DNA from: Oscillospiraceae bacterium
GTDB lineage: Bacteria > Bacillota > Clostridia > UMGS1840 > HGM11507
DNA: 64,000 bases
Assembly (NCBI GenBank): GCA_015068665.1
Contig: SVKB01000005.1
Coordinates: 1-64,000 of the forward strand
Direction of reading: 5' to 3'
The notes below the pieces were generated by a model. The model was given only the letters and a program-made list of their open reading frames with translations, did not search any database and was not told the DNA's origin. Below are positions 1 through 8,841 of this stretch, piece after piece (the first letter of the stretch is position 1; each line of letters begins with the position of its first letter). Both the position numbers and the translations under genes were made by a program.

Positions 1-92
1 TATCTAATACGCCTTCGGGTGACCCAAAATCAAAGATTTTGGCTAAGTTTATCCATTCTGAAGATTTTTTCCTATCCCCTCTGAATTGTTTT

Positions 93-126
93 AGGGGCTG
101 TAAATAAATTTACAGCCCCTTTTTAT
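93..126 (+). terminator. Intrinsic terminator for rightward transcription from outside the window
   Basis: A perfect 12-bp inverted repeat (arms 93-104 and 109-120, AGGGGCTGTAAA, loop TAAA) is followed on the + strand by a T-rich run (121-126). It faces a gene left of the window and converges on the leftward operand ending at 127. On the - strand no clean U-tract follows, so it may stop leftward transcription less well. Bases 1-92 hold no gene I can support. Confidence 0.75.
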
Positions 127-1968
127 TTAACGCCTTGCCTCTTCTTTGAATGAAGGTACAAGCTCTTTTAATTTTTCCCTGATAGCCTGCTCGTCCTCAT
201 TAACTGCAAGCTCCATAAGGACATCTATATCGGCAACAAGCTTGTCATGGTCAAACTGACCGGGGCGGGCAACAAAAATCTTTTTATTTTTAGTAGATGC
301 AAGTCCCTCTTCATCCATTAAAAGCTCCTCATAAAGCTTTTCTCCCGGTCGTAAGCCCGTAACAACTATATCTATATCCTCGCCAACGGTAAGACCTGAA
401 AGCTTAATCATTTTAACCGCAAGGTCATAGATTTTAACAGGCTGTCCCATATCAAGAACAAAAATTTCCCCACCGTTTGCAAAAACAGCCGCTTCCATAA
501 CCAGCTGAGCTGCTTCGGGTATAGTCATAAAATATCTTGTGATATCCCTGTGGGTAATGGTTACGGGACCTCCCTTTTCAATCTGCTTTTTGAAAATGGG
601 AACAACCGAGCCGTTACTTCCTAAAACATTACCGAAACGAACTGCCGCAAATTTGGTTTCGCTTCTTCCGTTCATGCTCTGGACAATCATTTCGCATACT
701 CTTTTTGAAGCGCCCATTACATTTGTCGGATTAACTGCTTTATCGGTGGAAATAAGGATAACCTTCTTTACGCCATTTTCCGATGCGGAAAGACACACGT
801 TAAGAGTTCCCTTTATATTATTCTTAACGGCCTCGCAGGAGGAATCCTCCATAAGAGGCACATGCTTATGAGCTGCCGCATGGAATACTATTTCCGGCTT
901 GTATTTTTTAAATATTTTATCAAGGCGAGCCTTATCTCTTACACTTGCAATCAGTACATCGGTATCAATTTCAGGATGAGTTGACAAAAGCTCATTTTGT
1001 ATATCGTAAGCATTATTTTCGTAAATATCAACGATTATAAGCTTTTCGGGACGGAAAGAAGCAATCTGTCTGCAAAGCTCAGAGCCGATTGAGCCACCGC
1101 CGCCTGTTACAAGAATTGTTCTTCTGTTTAAGCTACTTGATATATCATCTATATCAAGCTCAATTACATCACGGGCAAGCAAATCCTCAATCTGGATATC
1201 TCTTGCATCGGTTTTCAATTTGATTTTTCCCGATATTCCCATAGTTTTTGGAAGAATCTTTATTTTACAGGAGGTATTGGAGCAAATATTTAAGATATCG
1301 TATTTATCCTTCTCACTTATTGAAGGAATAGCGATAAGAATTTCGTTTACCTTTTTTTCCTCACATATAGAAATAATATCATCACGTGTTCCGAGAATCT
1401 TTATTCCGTATATCAGACAACCTCTTTTTCTTAAATCATCATCCACTACGCCGACAATATGGTAGTTGGCTTCCTTATCCAGAAGAATTCCTCTTATAGC
1501 TATAGCGGCAGCATTTCCTGCCCCGACTACAAGTAAATTTTTCTGAGCACCTGCAGTTTCCTTGAAGTAGCCCTTCATAAACTGATAGATAACCTTTATA
1601 CCAATACGTACCATCATGGAAAAAACAAGAGCAACCAAACCTGAAGTAAATATGTACTTAAAGCCCAGGAAAGCCTCACTTAAATAACCTGCCACTACTC
1701 CCATTACCGAAACGGCACCAATACCGGCAAGGAGCCCCAACGTGTATTCCTTGACAGAGGTATACATCCAAAGAGAGCTATAGAAATTAACTATTTTAAG
1801 GGCAGTTATAATACCGGCACCTGTTATAAGCACCGAATGGAATACTATGGGTTGTCTCAGAAACTCCTGAAAGTCATCCCTTATAAGAATAATTACCAGA
1901 AAATATGAAAGTGCCACCAGGCAAAAATCCACTGCCATCAGCAGCAACTGTTTTGAAAAATTTTTCAT
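127..1968 (-). CDS. Membrane-bound nucleoside-diphosphate-sugar epimerase/dehydratase (PglF/WbpM/CapD family)
   Basis: 613 aa. Probably a UDP-HexNAc 4,6-dehydratase that starts synthesis of a modified sugar for surface polysaccharide. About four N-terminal membrane helices lie in residues 8-130. A CoA-binding-like Rossmann domain follows (VVGAGNAAA near 147-155), then the catalytic extended SDR domain with GGGGSIGSE (289-297) and DKAVNPTNVMGASK (409-422). In the latter, Met replaces the usual catalytic Tyr, as is typical of this family. Full length for the two-domain membrane form. It starts 1 nt after the cpsB-like stop and is last in a CpsC-CpsD-CpsB operon, which supports a role in capsule or exopolysaccharide. 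The exact sugar product cannot be read from sequence. Confidence 0.9.
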   Translation of the reverse strand: MKNFSKQLLLMAVDFCLVALSYFLVIILIRDDFQEFLRQPIVFHSVLITGAGIITALKIVNFYSSLWMYTSVKEYTLGLLAGIGAVSVMGVVAGYLSEAFLGFKYIFTSGLVALVFSMMVRIGIKVIYQFMKGYFKETAGAQKNLLVVGAGNAAAIAIRGILLDKEANYHIVGVVDDDLRKRGCLIYGIKILGTRDDIISICEEKKVNEILIAIPSISEKDKYDILNICSNTSCKIKILPKTMGISGKIKLKTDARDIQIEDLLARDVIELDIDDISSSLNRRTILVTGGGGSIGSELCRQIASFRPEKLIIVDIYENNAYDIQNELLSTHPEIDTDVLIASVRDKARLDKIFKKYKPEIVFHAAAHKHVPLMEDSSCEAVKNNIKGTLNVCLSASENGVKKVILISTDKAVNPTNVMGASKRVCEMIVQSMNGRSETKFAAVRFGNVLGSNGSVVPIFKKQIEKGGPVTITHRDITRYFMTIPEAAQLVMEAAVFANGGEIFVLDMGQPVKIYDLAVKMIKLSGLTVGEDIDIVVTGLRPGEKLYEELLMDEEGLASTKNKKIFVARPGQFDHDKLVADIDVLMELAVNEDEQAIREKLKELVPSFKEEARR

Positions 1969-1969
1969 A

Positions 1970-2680
1970 TCATACTACCTGCTCACCTAATATTTTAATA
2001 CTGTTTTCCCTTATCCGTTTCAGTTCTTTTTCACCATAGCTTTTATTAATCAGCCGATAAGCCTTATCAATTCTGGATACTCTTGTTGTTAAGTTATGTG
2101 CGTCTGAACCGATAAGATCAACCTTTCCCTTTTCAAAAAACTTTTTAACCGCCTTCCTGAATCTGCGGTCAATAAAGCTGTCTGCATTGATCTGAATATA
2201 CATATCAAGGTCCAGAAAGGGATCAACCATAGAAAAGTCATTTCTTTTTCCGATATATCTTTCGGCATGGGCAAGAATAACATCCAATGAGTGCTTCATT
2301 GATATATTATATATTTCCTTATATATCCATCCGTTTAAGAAAGTGTAAGGCAATTCAATAAGAATCGCATTGGTATTCTCTATACACAGCCCGGACATAT
2401 CAATCGCAGTACACTCTGCAGAAAATGCAACCTCGGCACCCAATAAAATTTTTGGGATTTCTATTCCCTTGTCAGTTACATATGCCATAAGGGAGTTGTA
2501 GCTATCTTCCCTCGCCTTTAAAAATTCATCTATCGTTGCTTTATTTGCATAATAATGGGGTGTTGCGATAATGGTATGTACGCCCTGGGATTTTGAAAGC
2601 TCCAGCATTTTTACAGAGGTTTCAATATCCTTTGCCCCGTCATCAATTCCGGGTAAAATGTGAGAGTGAAAATCAACCAT
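1970..2680 (-). CDS. cpsB: PHP-family protein-tyrosine phosphatase (CpsB/YwqE-like)
   Basis: 236 aa. Metal-dependent phosphatase predicted to remove phosphate from the tyrosine cluster of the neighbouring BY-kinase. The PHP signature is at the N-terminus (MVDFHSHILPGIDDG, His5 and His7), with HAERY and GSDAHN downstream as further metal ligands. I chose ATG at 2680: GAGGAG lies 9 nt upstream and the protein then begins exactly at the family's usual start. A longer in-frame extension to 2830 would add 50 residues of low-complexity sequence overlapping cpsD and is rejected. It lies 19 nt after cpsD, in the usual CpsC-CpsD-CpsB order. Confidence 0.92.
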   Translation of the reverse strand: MVDFHSHILPGIDDGAKDIETSVKMLELSKSQGVHTIIATPHYYANKATIDEFLKAREDSYNSLMAYVTDKGIEIPKILLGAEVAFSAECTAIDMSGLCIENTNAILIELPYTFLNGWIYKEIYNISMKHSLDVILAHAERYIGKRNDFSMVDPFLDLDMYIQINADSFIDRRFRKAVKKFFEKGKVDLIGSDAHNLTTRVSRIDKAYRLINKSYGEKELKRIRENSIKILGEQVV

Positions 2681-2699
2681 AAATCCACACTCCTCATTA

Positions 2700-3503
2700 T
2701 CAATAGTAATAGTTATTATACTGATAATAGTTCTTGTATTTGTAGTTACCGTAACCAACCTTGGAGGTATATGAATAGGATGACATATCAACGTCATTAA
2801 GTATGAAGCCCAGCACCTTTGCATTTGCAAATTCCAGTGAGCTTATAGCTTTATATACCATATCCTGTGTTGTAAACTTATGTCTTACAACAAACAGTAT
2901 ACCGTCCGAAAGCTTTGCAAGTGCAGATGTATCCGCAACTACGTTAACAGGCGGAGTATCTAAGAATATATAGTCGTAGGTTTCAGATAAGGTATCAAGA
3001 AGCTTTTCCATTTTTTCATTGGATAAAAGCTCTATGGGATTAGGCGGAACATGACCTGCAGTAATAAAATGAATATTGTGCTCCTGACTTATTTTCAGGC
3101 AATCTTCAACTTTATCAAAGCCACCAAGAATATTGGAAAGACCTTTTTTGTTATCTGCACCCAAGTATCTGTGAAGCTTGGGTTTTCTTAAGTCACAGTC
3201 GATTATAAGAACCTTTGTATTTGCCATAGCAAAGGTAATTGCAACATTAATGGAGGTTAAGGATTTACCTTCACCCGGTATGGATGAGGTAAGGATAATT
3301 CTTTTACATCCCTTATCACTGTTCAAAGCAAAAAGAGTATTGGTTCTTGTAGTCTTATATGCTTCCTTAATATTGAATTTTGTATCATCGGTTATTACAT
3401 TGGCAATATCGTCCTCTAATTCCATAGGCTTTTTGCCTCTGCCGAATAAAGGTAAGCGTATTTTAGGAGTATGTTTAGAAGCTCTTTTATCAGTCTTATT
3501 CAT
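2700..3503 (-). CDS. cpsD: Bacterial tyrosine kinase (CpsD/YwqD-like)
   Basis: 267 aa. Cytoplasmic BY-kinase that autophosphorylates on a C-terminal tyrosine cluster and controls polysaccharide chain length or export with its membrane partner CpsC, encoded just upstream. Walker A SSIPGEGKS (73-81), Walker A' IDCDLRKP (101-108) and Walker B LDTPP (181-185) are all present. The last 25 residues contain 11 tyrosines, an obvious phosphorylation tail. Kinase and membrane activator are separate proteins, the Gram-positive arrangement. It starts 1 nt after the cpsC stop codon, suggesting translational coupling. Confidence 0.95.
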   Translation of the reverse strand: MNKTDKRASKHTPKIRLPLFGRGKKPMELEDDIANVITDDTKFNIKEAYKTTRTNTLFALNSDKGCKRIILTSSIPGEGKSLTSINVAITFAMANTKVLIIDCDLRKPKLHRYLGADNKKGLSNILGGFDKVEDCLKISQEHNIHFITAGHVPPNPIELLSNEKMEKLLDTLSETYDYIFLDTPPVNVVADTSALAKLSDGILFVVRHKFTTQDMVYKAISSLEFANAKVLGFILNDVDMSSYSYTSKVGYGNYKYKNYYQYNNYYY

Positions 3504-3504
3504 C

Positions 3505-4215
3505 TTATTTACCTCCTCTTGTCATAGCGGATTCAAGGTCAGGGATAACGCCAAGTATCGGAAGATCAAACTTGGATACAAGGTCGTCCTCATTTTTAAC
3601 ACGGGTATCAAGAAGCTCAATTATAAATATAATTACAGCACCCAGAACAGCACCCAAAAGGATACCAAGAATGGTATTTAAGGTTTTATTCGGGCTGGTA
3701 GGCGATGTTGGAGTGGTAGCCTCATCAACTACAATTACCGAACCGCCTGAACCGATTCGTTCAACCTCTGACTGAGCATTATCTAAGATTAGCTCGCAAA
3801 GCTGCCTTGCTTCTATTTTATCGGTACAAAGAACCTCAACCTGCAAAACCTCAGTTTCATTAAGGGATGAATAGGTTACCATACCTTTAAGCTGATTTGC
3901 CGAATAAGCGGTACCGCTGTCTGCAGCAATTTTATTGAAGAATGTATTGGTTTTGAAAATTTCTGTATAGGTGTTAAGAAGTCTGGCAGCGGCATTAAGA
4001 GTATTTATGCTTTCAGCCGGTATATTTCCATCCTCAGCGATTCTGGTGGCAGAATGCCTTACCAGAAGCTTACCCACCGATGTGTATTTTTCGGGAATAA
4101 AAACCTCTGTAACTGTAAAAAAGATACTTCCCATAAGAACGGTAGATACAACCAAAATCCACCATCTTTTTACAATCATGGAAAGAACCGATACTAAATT
4201 AATCTGATCATTCAT
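3505..4215 (-). CDS. cpsC: Wzz/CpsC-type chain-length determinant and kinase activator
   Basis: 236 aa. Integral membrane co-polymerase and activator of the adjacent BY-kinase. It has an N-terminal membrane segment after MNDQINLVSVLSMIVKRWW, an extracytoplasmic Wzz domain, a Pro-rich PTSPTSPN stretch before the second membrane helix (about residues 180-205), and a short cytoplasmic tail. ATG at 4215 is chosen because GGAGG lies 8 nt upstream; an upstream in-frame TTG would overlap the ribosome-binding site. First gene of the operon, with a promoter at 4265-4293. Confidence 0.92.
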   Translation of the reverse strand: MNDQINLVSVLSMIVKRWWILVVSTVLMGSIFFTVTEVFIPEKYTSVGKLLVRHSATRIAEDGNIPAESINTLNAAARLLNTYTEIFKTNTFFNKIAADSGTAYSANQLKGMVTYSSLNETEVLQVEVLCTDKIEARQLCELILDNAQSEVERIGSGGSVIVVDEATTPTSPTSPNKTLNTILGILLGAVLGAVIIFIIELLDTRVKNEDDLVSKFDLPILGVIPDLESAMTRGGK

Positions 4216-4264
4216 ATTAATTTCCTCCAAAATTATTATTCTAAAGTCACAATGATACTTCTAT

Positions 4265-4293
4265 ATCATACCACATATTTTGTCATAATGCAA
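4265..4293 (-). promoter_or_regulatory. Sigma-A promoter of the cps operon
   Basis: On the - strand: TTGCAT (4288-4293), 17-nt spacer, TATGAT (4265-4270), about 50 nt upstream of the cpsC start. It is divergent from the rpsF promoter, sharing a ~220-bp intergenic region. Confidence 0.6.
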
Positions 4294-4324
4294 CTTAAAT
4301 TTTTAAAAAAATATTGAAAAAAGA

Positions 4325-4353
4325 TTGACTTTTTGATTTGCATGTATTATAAT
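4325..4353 (+). promoter_or_regulatory. Sigma-A promoter of rpsF-ssb-rpsR
   Basis: TTGACT (4325-4330), 17-nt spacer, TATAAT (4348-4353): a near-consensus vegetative promoter giving a leader of about 70 nt before rpsF. Confidence 0.8.
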
Positions 4354-4384
4354 CTAATGGCTGTACTATGGGTGCAGTATCCTT

Positions 4385-4405
4385 GCCCTTAAGGAGATTA
4401 AGGGC
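4385..4405 (+). promoter_or_regulatory. Hairpin in the rpsF leader
   Basis: An 8-bp stem (GCCCTTAA / TTAAGGGC, loop GGAGA) lies in the 5' leader of the S6-SSB-S18 operon, just before the rpsF ribosome-binding site. In many bacteria this operon carries an S6:S18-binding leader. I cannot confirm the conserved core of that RNA here, so it is noted only as a candidate autoregulatory structure. Confidence 0.35.
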
Positions 4406-4432
4406 CAAATGTCCAGAAGGAGGTGTAAGAAA

Positions 4433-4729
4433 ATGGTTGAGATTAAGAACAAGTACGAAACTATATTCATTGTTAATCCTACACTTGATGAGGAAACAAT
4501 CAACGGTATAGTTGAGAAATTCAAGGCTTTAATTTCTGCTAACGGTGAACTTACAAATATTGATATTTGGGGTAAAAAAAGATTAGCTTACGAAATTGAC
4601 GACTTAACCGAAGGCTACTATGTTTTCATGGAATTCACATCAGTACCTTCATTCCCACAGGAGCTTGAAAGAATCTACAAGATCACTGACGGTATCATTC
4701 GTGATATAGTTGTTAAGCAGGAAGACTAA
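4433..4729 (+). CDS. rpsF: 30S ribosomal protein S6
   Basis: 98 aa. Small-subunit platform protein that pairs with S18. MVEIKNKYETIFIVNP and the LAYEIDDLTEGYYVFMEF core are typical of the family. ATG at 4433 follows AAGGAGG at the right distance; an upstream in-frame ATG at 4409 would precede the Shine-Dalgarno sequence and is rejected. First gene of rpsF-ssb-rpsR, the standard bacterial order. Confidence 0.97.
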   Translation: MVEIKNKYETIFIVNPTLDEETINGIVEKFKALISANGELTNIDIWGKKRLAYEIDDLTEGYYVFMEFTSVPSFPQELERIYKITDGIIRDIVVKQED

Positions 4730-4756
4730 TATTTCTAAAAAAGTGAGGTATTTATT

Positions 4757-5170
4757 ATGTTTAACAAAGCAATTCTGATGGGCCGTTTAACCAGAGATCC
4801 TGAGCAGTCAACCTCACCAAGCGGTGTTGTTGTTACAAGATTCACTCTTGCAATCGACAGAAGATTTCAAAGACAGGGTGAAGAAAGACAGACTGACTTT
4901 TTAAATATTGTTGCTTTTAATAAAACCGCTGAGTTTGTTAAAAAGTATTTCATCAAGGGTCAGTTAGCTCTTGTATCAGGCTCAATTCAGACAAGATCAT
5001 GGGACGGACCGGACGGTCAGAAGCGTTATGCTACTGACATTATCGCAGAGGAAGTTAATTTCGTTGGAAGTAAAAAGGATAACCCTCAGGGCGGTGCTGA
5101 ACAGACAGGTTCTGCTAAAGCTACTGATGAGTTTATGCCTGTTGACGATGACGATAAGCTACCATGGTAA
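4757..5170 (+). CDS. ssb: Single-stranded DNA-binding protein
   Basis: 137 aa. Coats ssDNA during replication, repair and recombination and recruits partners through its C-terminal tip. The OB fold runs from MFNKAILMGRLTRDPE to about residue 105. A short linker follows, then the acidic tip DDDDKLPW; the terminal residue is Trp rather than the more common Phe. It sits between rpsF and rpsR as in most Firmicutes. Full length. Confidence 0.97.
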   Translation: MFNKAILMGRLTRDPEQSTSPSGVVVTRFTLAIDRRFQRQGEERQTDFLNIVAFNKTAEFVKKYFIKGQLALVSGSIQTRSWDGPDGQKRYATDIIAEEVNFVGSKKDNPQGGAEQTGSAKATDEFMPVDDDDKLPW

Positions 5171-5206
5171 TTTACTAAATATCAGTATATAGGAGGTGTG
5201 CCCGAA

Positions 5207-5449
5207 ATGGCAGAAATGGAAAAGACATTCAAACCCAGAAGACCTAAAAGAAAGGTTTGTCAGTTCTGTGTTGAAAAAGCTACTTCAATAGATTATAAAG
5301 ATGTTCCAAAGCTAAGAAAGTACCTTTCTGAAAGATCCAAGATTCTTCCAAGAAGAATTACAGGTACATGTGCTAAACATCAGAGACAGTTAACTACTGC
5401 TATTAAAAAGGCAAGACATATCGCTCTTGTTCCTTTCGTAACAGACTAA
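5207..5449 (+). CDS. rpsR: 30S ribosomal protein S18
   Basis: 80 aa. Binds next to S6 in the 30S platform. [18 protein letters not shown] and [17 protein letters not shown] are diagnostic. ATG at 5207 is chosen; an in-frame GTG at 5198 is part of the AGGAGGTG ribosome-binding site. A CxxC pair (QFC..., with another Cys in GTCAKH) makes this a potentially zinc-binding (C+) form. Last gene of its operon. Confidence 0.96.
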   Translation: MAEMEKTFKPRRPKRKVCQFCVEKATSIDYKDVPKLRKYLSERSKILPRRITGTCAKHQRQLTTAIKKARHIALVPFVTD

Positions 5450-5464
5450 TAATTGTACTAATTT

Positions 5465-5493
5465 ATAGCAGGTGGATAACACCTGCTATTTTA
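5465..5493 (+). terminator. Terminator of rpsF-ssb-rpsR
   Basis: A 10-bp perfect stem (ATAGCAGGTG / CACCTGCTAT, loop GATAA, 5465-5489) followed by TTTT, 15 nt after the rpsR stop. Confidence 0.75.
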
Positions 5494-5506
5494 GTTGTAA
5501 TTACAG

Positions 5507-5842
5507 GAGAAAGCCGGATAGTCGCGCTTAAAAAAGTGAGGAAAGTCCGGGCTTCACAGGGCAGGATGCCGGATAACGTCCGGTGGAGGCGACTCTAAGG
5601 AAAGTGCAACAGAAAATTACCGCCGCTTAGCCGTCGGCTATACGGTAAGGATGAAAAAGTGAGGTAAGAGCTCACTAAGGCTACGGGAGACCGTGGGCTT
5701 GTGTAAACCCCATCTGAAGCAACACCAACTGAAAAATTAAGTTTGCCCGACAGTTTTCAACCGGTGGCTTGAGGCTTGAAGTAATTTGAGTCCCAGATAG
5801 ATGACTATCTTAAATGACAGAACCCGGCTTACAAGCTTTCTC
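5507..5842 (+). ncRNA. rnpB: RNase P RNA (bacterial A-type)
   Basis: Catalytic RNA that matures tRNA 5' ends. Landmarks in order: P1 5' strand GAGAAAGC (5507-5514), GAGGAAAGTCCGGGCT (P3/P4 region), CACAGGGCAG, GCCGGATAACGTCCGG, GTAAGAGC..., AGATAGATGACTATC, and the 3' P4 strand ACAGAACCCGGCTTAC, closed by GCTTTCTC (5835-5842), the exact complement of the P1 5' strand. About 336 nt. The peripheral helix at 5628-5640 reads TAGCCGTCGGCTA, which matches the termini of the MITE family elsewhere in this window. Confidence 0.96.
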
Positions 5843-5856
5843 TTTTAATTAATAAC

Positions 5857-5891
5857 AAAAGGTAATATAAGATATTATATTGCCTTTTTTA
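5857..5891 (+). terminator. Terminator of rnpB
   Basis: AAAGGTAATATA pairs with TATATTGCCTTT (G.T pair allowed) and is followed by a T-run ending near 5890, shortly after the mature RNase P RNA. Confidence 0.7.
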
Positions 5892-5949
5892 TTTTCAGGT
5901 GATATAATTATATAAATATTTTAATATACTCGCAAAGGAGTAAGAAACT

Positions 5950-8565
5950 ATGAGAAAAAATGTAACCTTTATAATTGTACTTTCTTTACTTATTACCCTT
6001 ATCCCCTGCTCTTATGCTTCGGATACATCCTACTACTATTACGAATCCTTTGAAGGGGTTAAATTATGGAATAAAATAAGCAGCAGTCTGGGTGATGATA
6101 TTTTTGAAAGGGCGGATAATGAAAAAACAGAGGGTAACCATTCCCTTAAAATTTATGATAATTCCGCCGAGCTTTCTTCAGGAGTACGCTCGGGTATAAA
6201 GGCAATAGATACCTACTATACATATACTCTTACTGCCGATATTAAGATAGTATCAGGGACCGCTTCACTGGTTTTTCGAACCTACGATTCTTCCAAGACT
6301 GAAATTGAAAAGAAAACCGTTGCCGTAACCGACAAAGAGTGGAAAAGCTACTCGATTGAGATTGAGCCTCAGTCCGGCGTTGTATATTTTGAGGTTCTTA
6401 TACAGACTACAAGAGAAAATGTTGGTGAGCTTTATCTTGATAACGTTAAAATCGCAAAAGGCGAAAAGCTTTTTATTCCGGGAGATGAAGTATCAATTTC
6501 CATGCTTGATAATGCTCTGCCCGGTGACACATTTGTTATTCCCGACGGCACATATGAGGATATATCCGTTACTTTGAAAGCCAAAGGCACTTCGGAAAGC
6601 CCGATAACCCTTAAAGCCAAAAAACCCGGAAAAGTAACATTTACCGGAAGCTCTTCCTTTTCAATCACGGGTAGTCATATAATAGCTTCTGATTTACTTT
6701 TTTATGAATGCACAAATCAAAATCCCGATTACATAGTTTATTTTGCAGTTGGTTCTTCCGACTCACAACTTAAAAGCTGTGCTTTTATAAACTGTAATCC
6801 CGAGGTAATAACCACCGAAGCGCAAATTGATCTGGTTTATGTAAGAGGACAAAGACATAAGATAACAGGCTGTTATTTCAATAAAAAAAGCTCAATAGGC
6901 CGTATGGTAAATATTGAAAATAAGGATATGAAGAATGATGAGCATATTCCCGGTTATCACACAGTTGAAAATTGCTATTTCGGCAACTTTATGAGCTACA
7001 AAGAAAACGAAGCATTTTCGGGAGTATCCTCCGCTAACGGCTTTGAAGCAATAAAAATCGGAAGCTCCGCAAACTCTATGTACTCCTCTCATACTACTGT
7101 AAAGGGCTGTTTTTTTGAAAAGTGTAATGGTGAGGATGAGTTAATTACAGTTAAGTCAAGCGAAAACTCAATACTTAACAACACATTTTATCGTTCCTCT
7201 GCTGCTGTTCATTTAAGACAGGGGCATGACAGTATCGTTAAGGGGAATTTATTTATAAATGATATTGAAAAAATAGATGCCAAAATTCTTCGTTCCTCGG
7301 GACTGAGAGTATATGACAAGAATCATACAATTACCGATAACTATTTTTACAATCAACCTGAAAACACAGGTGCACTTTTCCTTGACAGTGCTACCGAAAA
7401 CGGAACTGTTGACCAGTTCGCTCCAATTACAAATATTAATGCATCAAATAACACCTTTATAGGGGCCGACGTGGGTTTGGTTGCCGGTATGTATTACAAA
7501 AACTCCGAGGGGGTGGAGGTCAGAAAAATTCCACCCGAAGGTAAGGTTGAAAATAACGCTTTAATTTCCTATAAAGGAAGCCTACCGCTTATATATAACG
7601 GTGATACCGAAACACATAAGCATGGACTTATTTTTAAAAACAACTACGCTTACGGAAAAGAGTTAGGCTATGCGGGTTCTCTTCCGATGGGAATTAATAA
7701 TGAGCCTTTTATGGTTTCGGTTATTGACGGATTTGTTATTCCCGAAAACGGAACCGGGGCTGACATAGATGAGCTTAAAAAAGCTCCGAAAAATCCATTT
7801 GAAATAATCCCTGAATGGGTAAAAGAAAAATTCTATGATACAAATGAATTCACCTTTGAGGCTGCACAATATGATCTTTTAAATAACAAGGCTGCACACT
7901 TAAATGATTTGGTTAATTTCAAGGCATCACACGATATTGAAGCCGGTGAAGGTGAAATAAAGCTTTGTAAAGATGGTGTTCTTACCGAAGAAAATCCTGT
8001 AACCTTGTCACATAATCCTACACTTAATTTCATTGCAGAAGCACAGTCAGATTACAGCTTTAAGGCATGGTATGTTAACGGAATTGAGATAACAAATGAA
8101 AATGCCGAAGCGCTGGGCGTTATAATTAATAATAACACTCTTACAATAAACAATCAGGTTAAGGATATTGATGTTTCGGCAAGCTTTTCCAGAAAACCGC
8201 AAATTCCTCAAAATTTAGAAGCATCCATTTCTTCCCTTTCGGGTAAAGATATTACGGTAGTAAATCACGAAGGTGAAAGAACTTCAATTTCCGGTTACTA
8301 TAAGCTTGCGGCAACTAAGGTTACACTTGTTGATGGAATAAATATTTCCGAATGGGGATTTTTAATATCCACCGACCTTATTAACTATGATATACCTGCA
8401 AAAAGCCTGACGTTGCTTAACTCAAGCGGCGGCTACGGAATGCTTATATACAATTTAAAGCCAAACACACAATACGGCATAAAAGCATACGCAATATACG
8501 AAGACGGCAACGGAAACCCCGTTACCGTTACAGGTGATGCTGAAATATTTACCATATCTGAGTAA
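5950..8565 (+). CDS. Secreted polysaccharide lyase, PL6 family (alginate lyase/chondroitinase B-like)
   Basis: 871 aa. Predicted extracellular lyase of uronic-acid polysaccharides. A signal peptide covers residues 1-24. Residues ~27-170 look like a CBM-type beta-sandwich. Residues ~175-600 form a right-handed beta-helix with PL6 hallmarks: ALPGDTFVIPDGTY, then ITVKSSENSILNNTF with Lys402 and HLRQGH with Arg423. This Lys/Arg pair is 21 residues apart, the same spacing as the catalytic Lys250/Arg271 of chondroitinase B. Residues ~660-748 resemble an InlB/Listeria-Bacteroides repeat, and an Fn3-like tail ends the protein. It has its own strand, ribosome-binding site (AAAGGAG) and terminator, with no carbohydrate-utilisation neighbours. 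Exact substrate unknown. Confidence 0.85.
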   Translation: MRKNVTFIIVLSLLITLIPCSYASDTSYYYYESFEGVKLWNKISSSLGDDIFERADNEKTEGNHSLKIYDNSAELSSGVRSGIKAIDTYYTYTLTADIKIVSGTASLVFRTYDSSKTEIEKKTVAVTDKEWKSYSIEIEPQSGVVYFEVLIQTTRENVGELYLDNVKIAKGEKLFIPGDEVSISMLDNALPGDTFVIPDGTYEDISVTLKAKGTSESPITLKAKKPGKVTFTGSSSFSITGSHIIASDLLFYECTNQNPDYIVYFAVGSSDSQLKSCAFINCNPEVITTEAQIDLVYVRGQRHKITGCYFNKKSSIGRMVNIENKDMKNDEHIPGYHTVENCYFGNFMSYKENEAFSGVSSANGFEAIKIGSSANSMYSSHTTVKGCFFEKCNGEDELITVKSSENSILNNTFYRSSAAVHLRQGHDSIVKGNLFINDIEKIDAKILRSSGLRVYDKNHTITDNYFYNQPENTGALFLDSATENGTVDQFAPITNINASNNTFIGADVGLVAGMYYKNSEGVEVRKIPPEGKVENNALISYKGSLPLIYNGDTETHKHGLIFKNNYAYGKELGYAGSLPMGINNEPFMVSVIDGFVIPENGTGADIDELKKAPKNPFEIIPEWVKEKFYDTNEFTFEAAQYDLLNNKAAHLNDLVNFKASHDIEAGEGEIKLCKDGVLTEENPVTLSHNPTLNFIAEAQSDYSFKAWYVNGIEITNENAEALGVIINNNTLTINNQVKDIDVSASFSRKPQIPQNLEASISSLSGKDITVVNHEGERTSISGYYKLAATKVTLVDGINISEWGFLISTDLINYDIPAKSLTLLNSSGGYGMLIYNLKPNTQYGIKAYAIYEDGNGNPVTVTGDAEIFTISE

Positions 8566-8566
8566 T

Positions 8567-8597
8567 AAAAAAACATTCCTCGCGGAATGTTTTTTTA
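8567..8597. terminator. Bidirectional terminator between the PL6 lyase and rpoZ
   Basis: CATTCC-TCGC-GGAATG stem (8574-8589) flanked by A7 on the left and T7 on the right, so it can act for both converging genes. Confidence 0.85.
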
Positions 8598-8601
8598 TTA
8601 C

Positions 8602-8841
8602 TTATTCTTCATCGTTTTTCAATATATTTAATTTTCCGTCTGCAAATTCTCTGGTTGCAATGGAAACCGGCTTCTGATAATCACCGTAAGCCGGGTTTTT
8701 ATCAGCATCCTTACCGCCTTTTTCCTGGGCATCCCTGATTATTTTATCCTGAATGTCTCTTGCTCTTTTGGTAACGGAAATTATAAGACCGTATCTTGAG
8801 CCTGCTTTGTTAACTAATCCCTGAAATTCTTTAAAAATCAT
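8602..8841 (-). CDS. rpoZ: DNA-directed RNA polymerase omega subunit
   Basis: 79 aa. Small subunit that helps assemble beta' into RNA polymerase. SRYGLIISVTKRARDI and PVSIATREFADGKLNI are the family core. It overlaps the gmk stop by 4 nt (ATGA), the usual gmk-rpoZ coupling. Last gene of its operon, ending at the bidirectional hairpin. Confidence 0.95.
   Translation of the reverse strand: MIFKEFQGLVNKAGSRYGLIISVTKRARDIQDKIIRDAQEKGGKDADKNPAYGDYQKPVSIATREFADGKLNILKNDEE

Noticed and set aside
2681-2830. N-terminal extension of the CpsB-like protein
   Set aside because: Low-complexity Ile/Thr/His-rich sequence overlapping the tyrosine tail of cpsD in another frame; a strong Shine-Dalgarno lies before 2680.
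127-4215. Complete capsule biosynthesis locus
   Set aside because: Only control genes and one sugar dehydratase are present; no glycosyltransferases, flippase or polymerase lie in the operon within the window.
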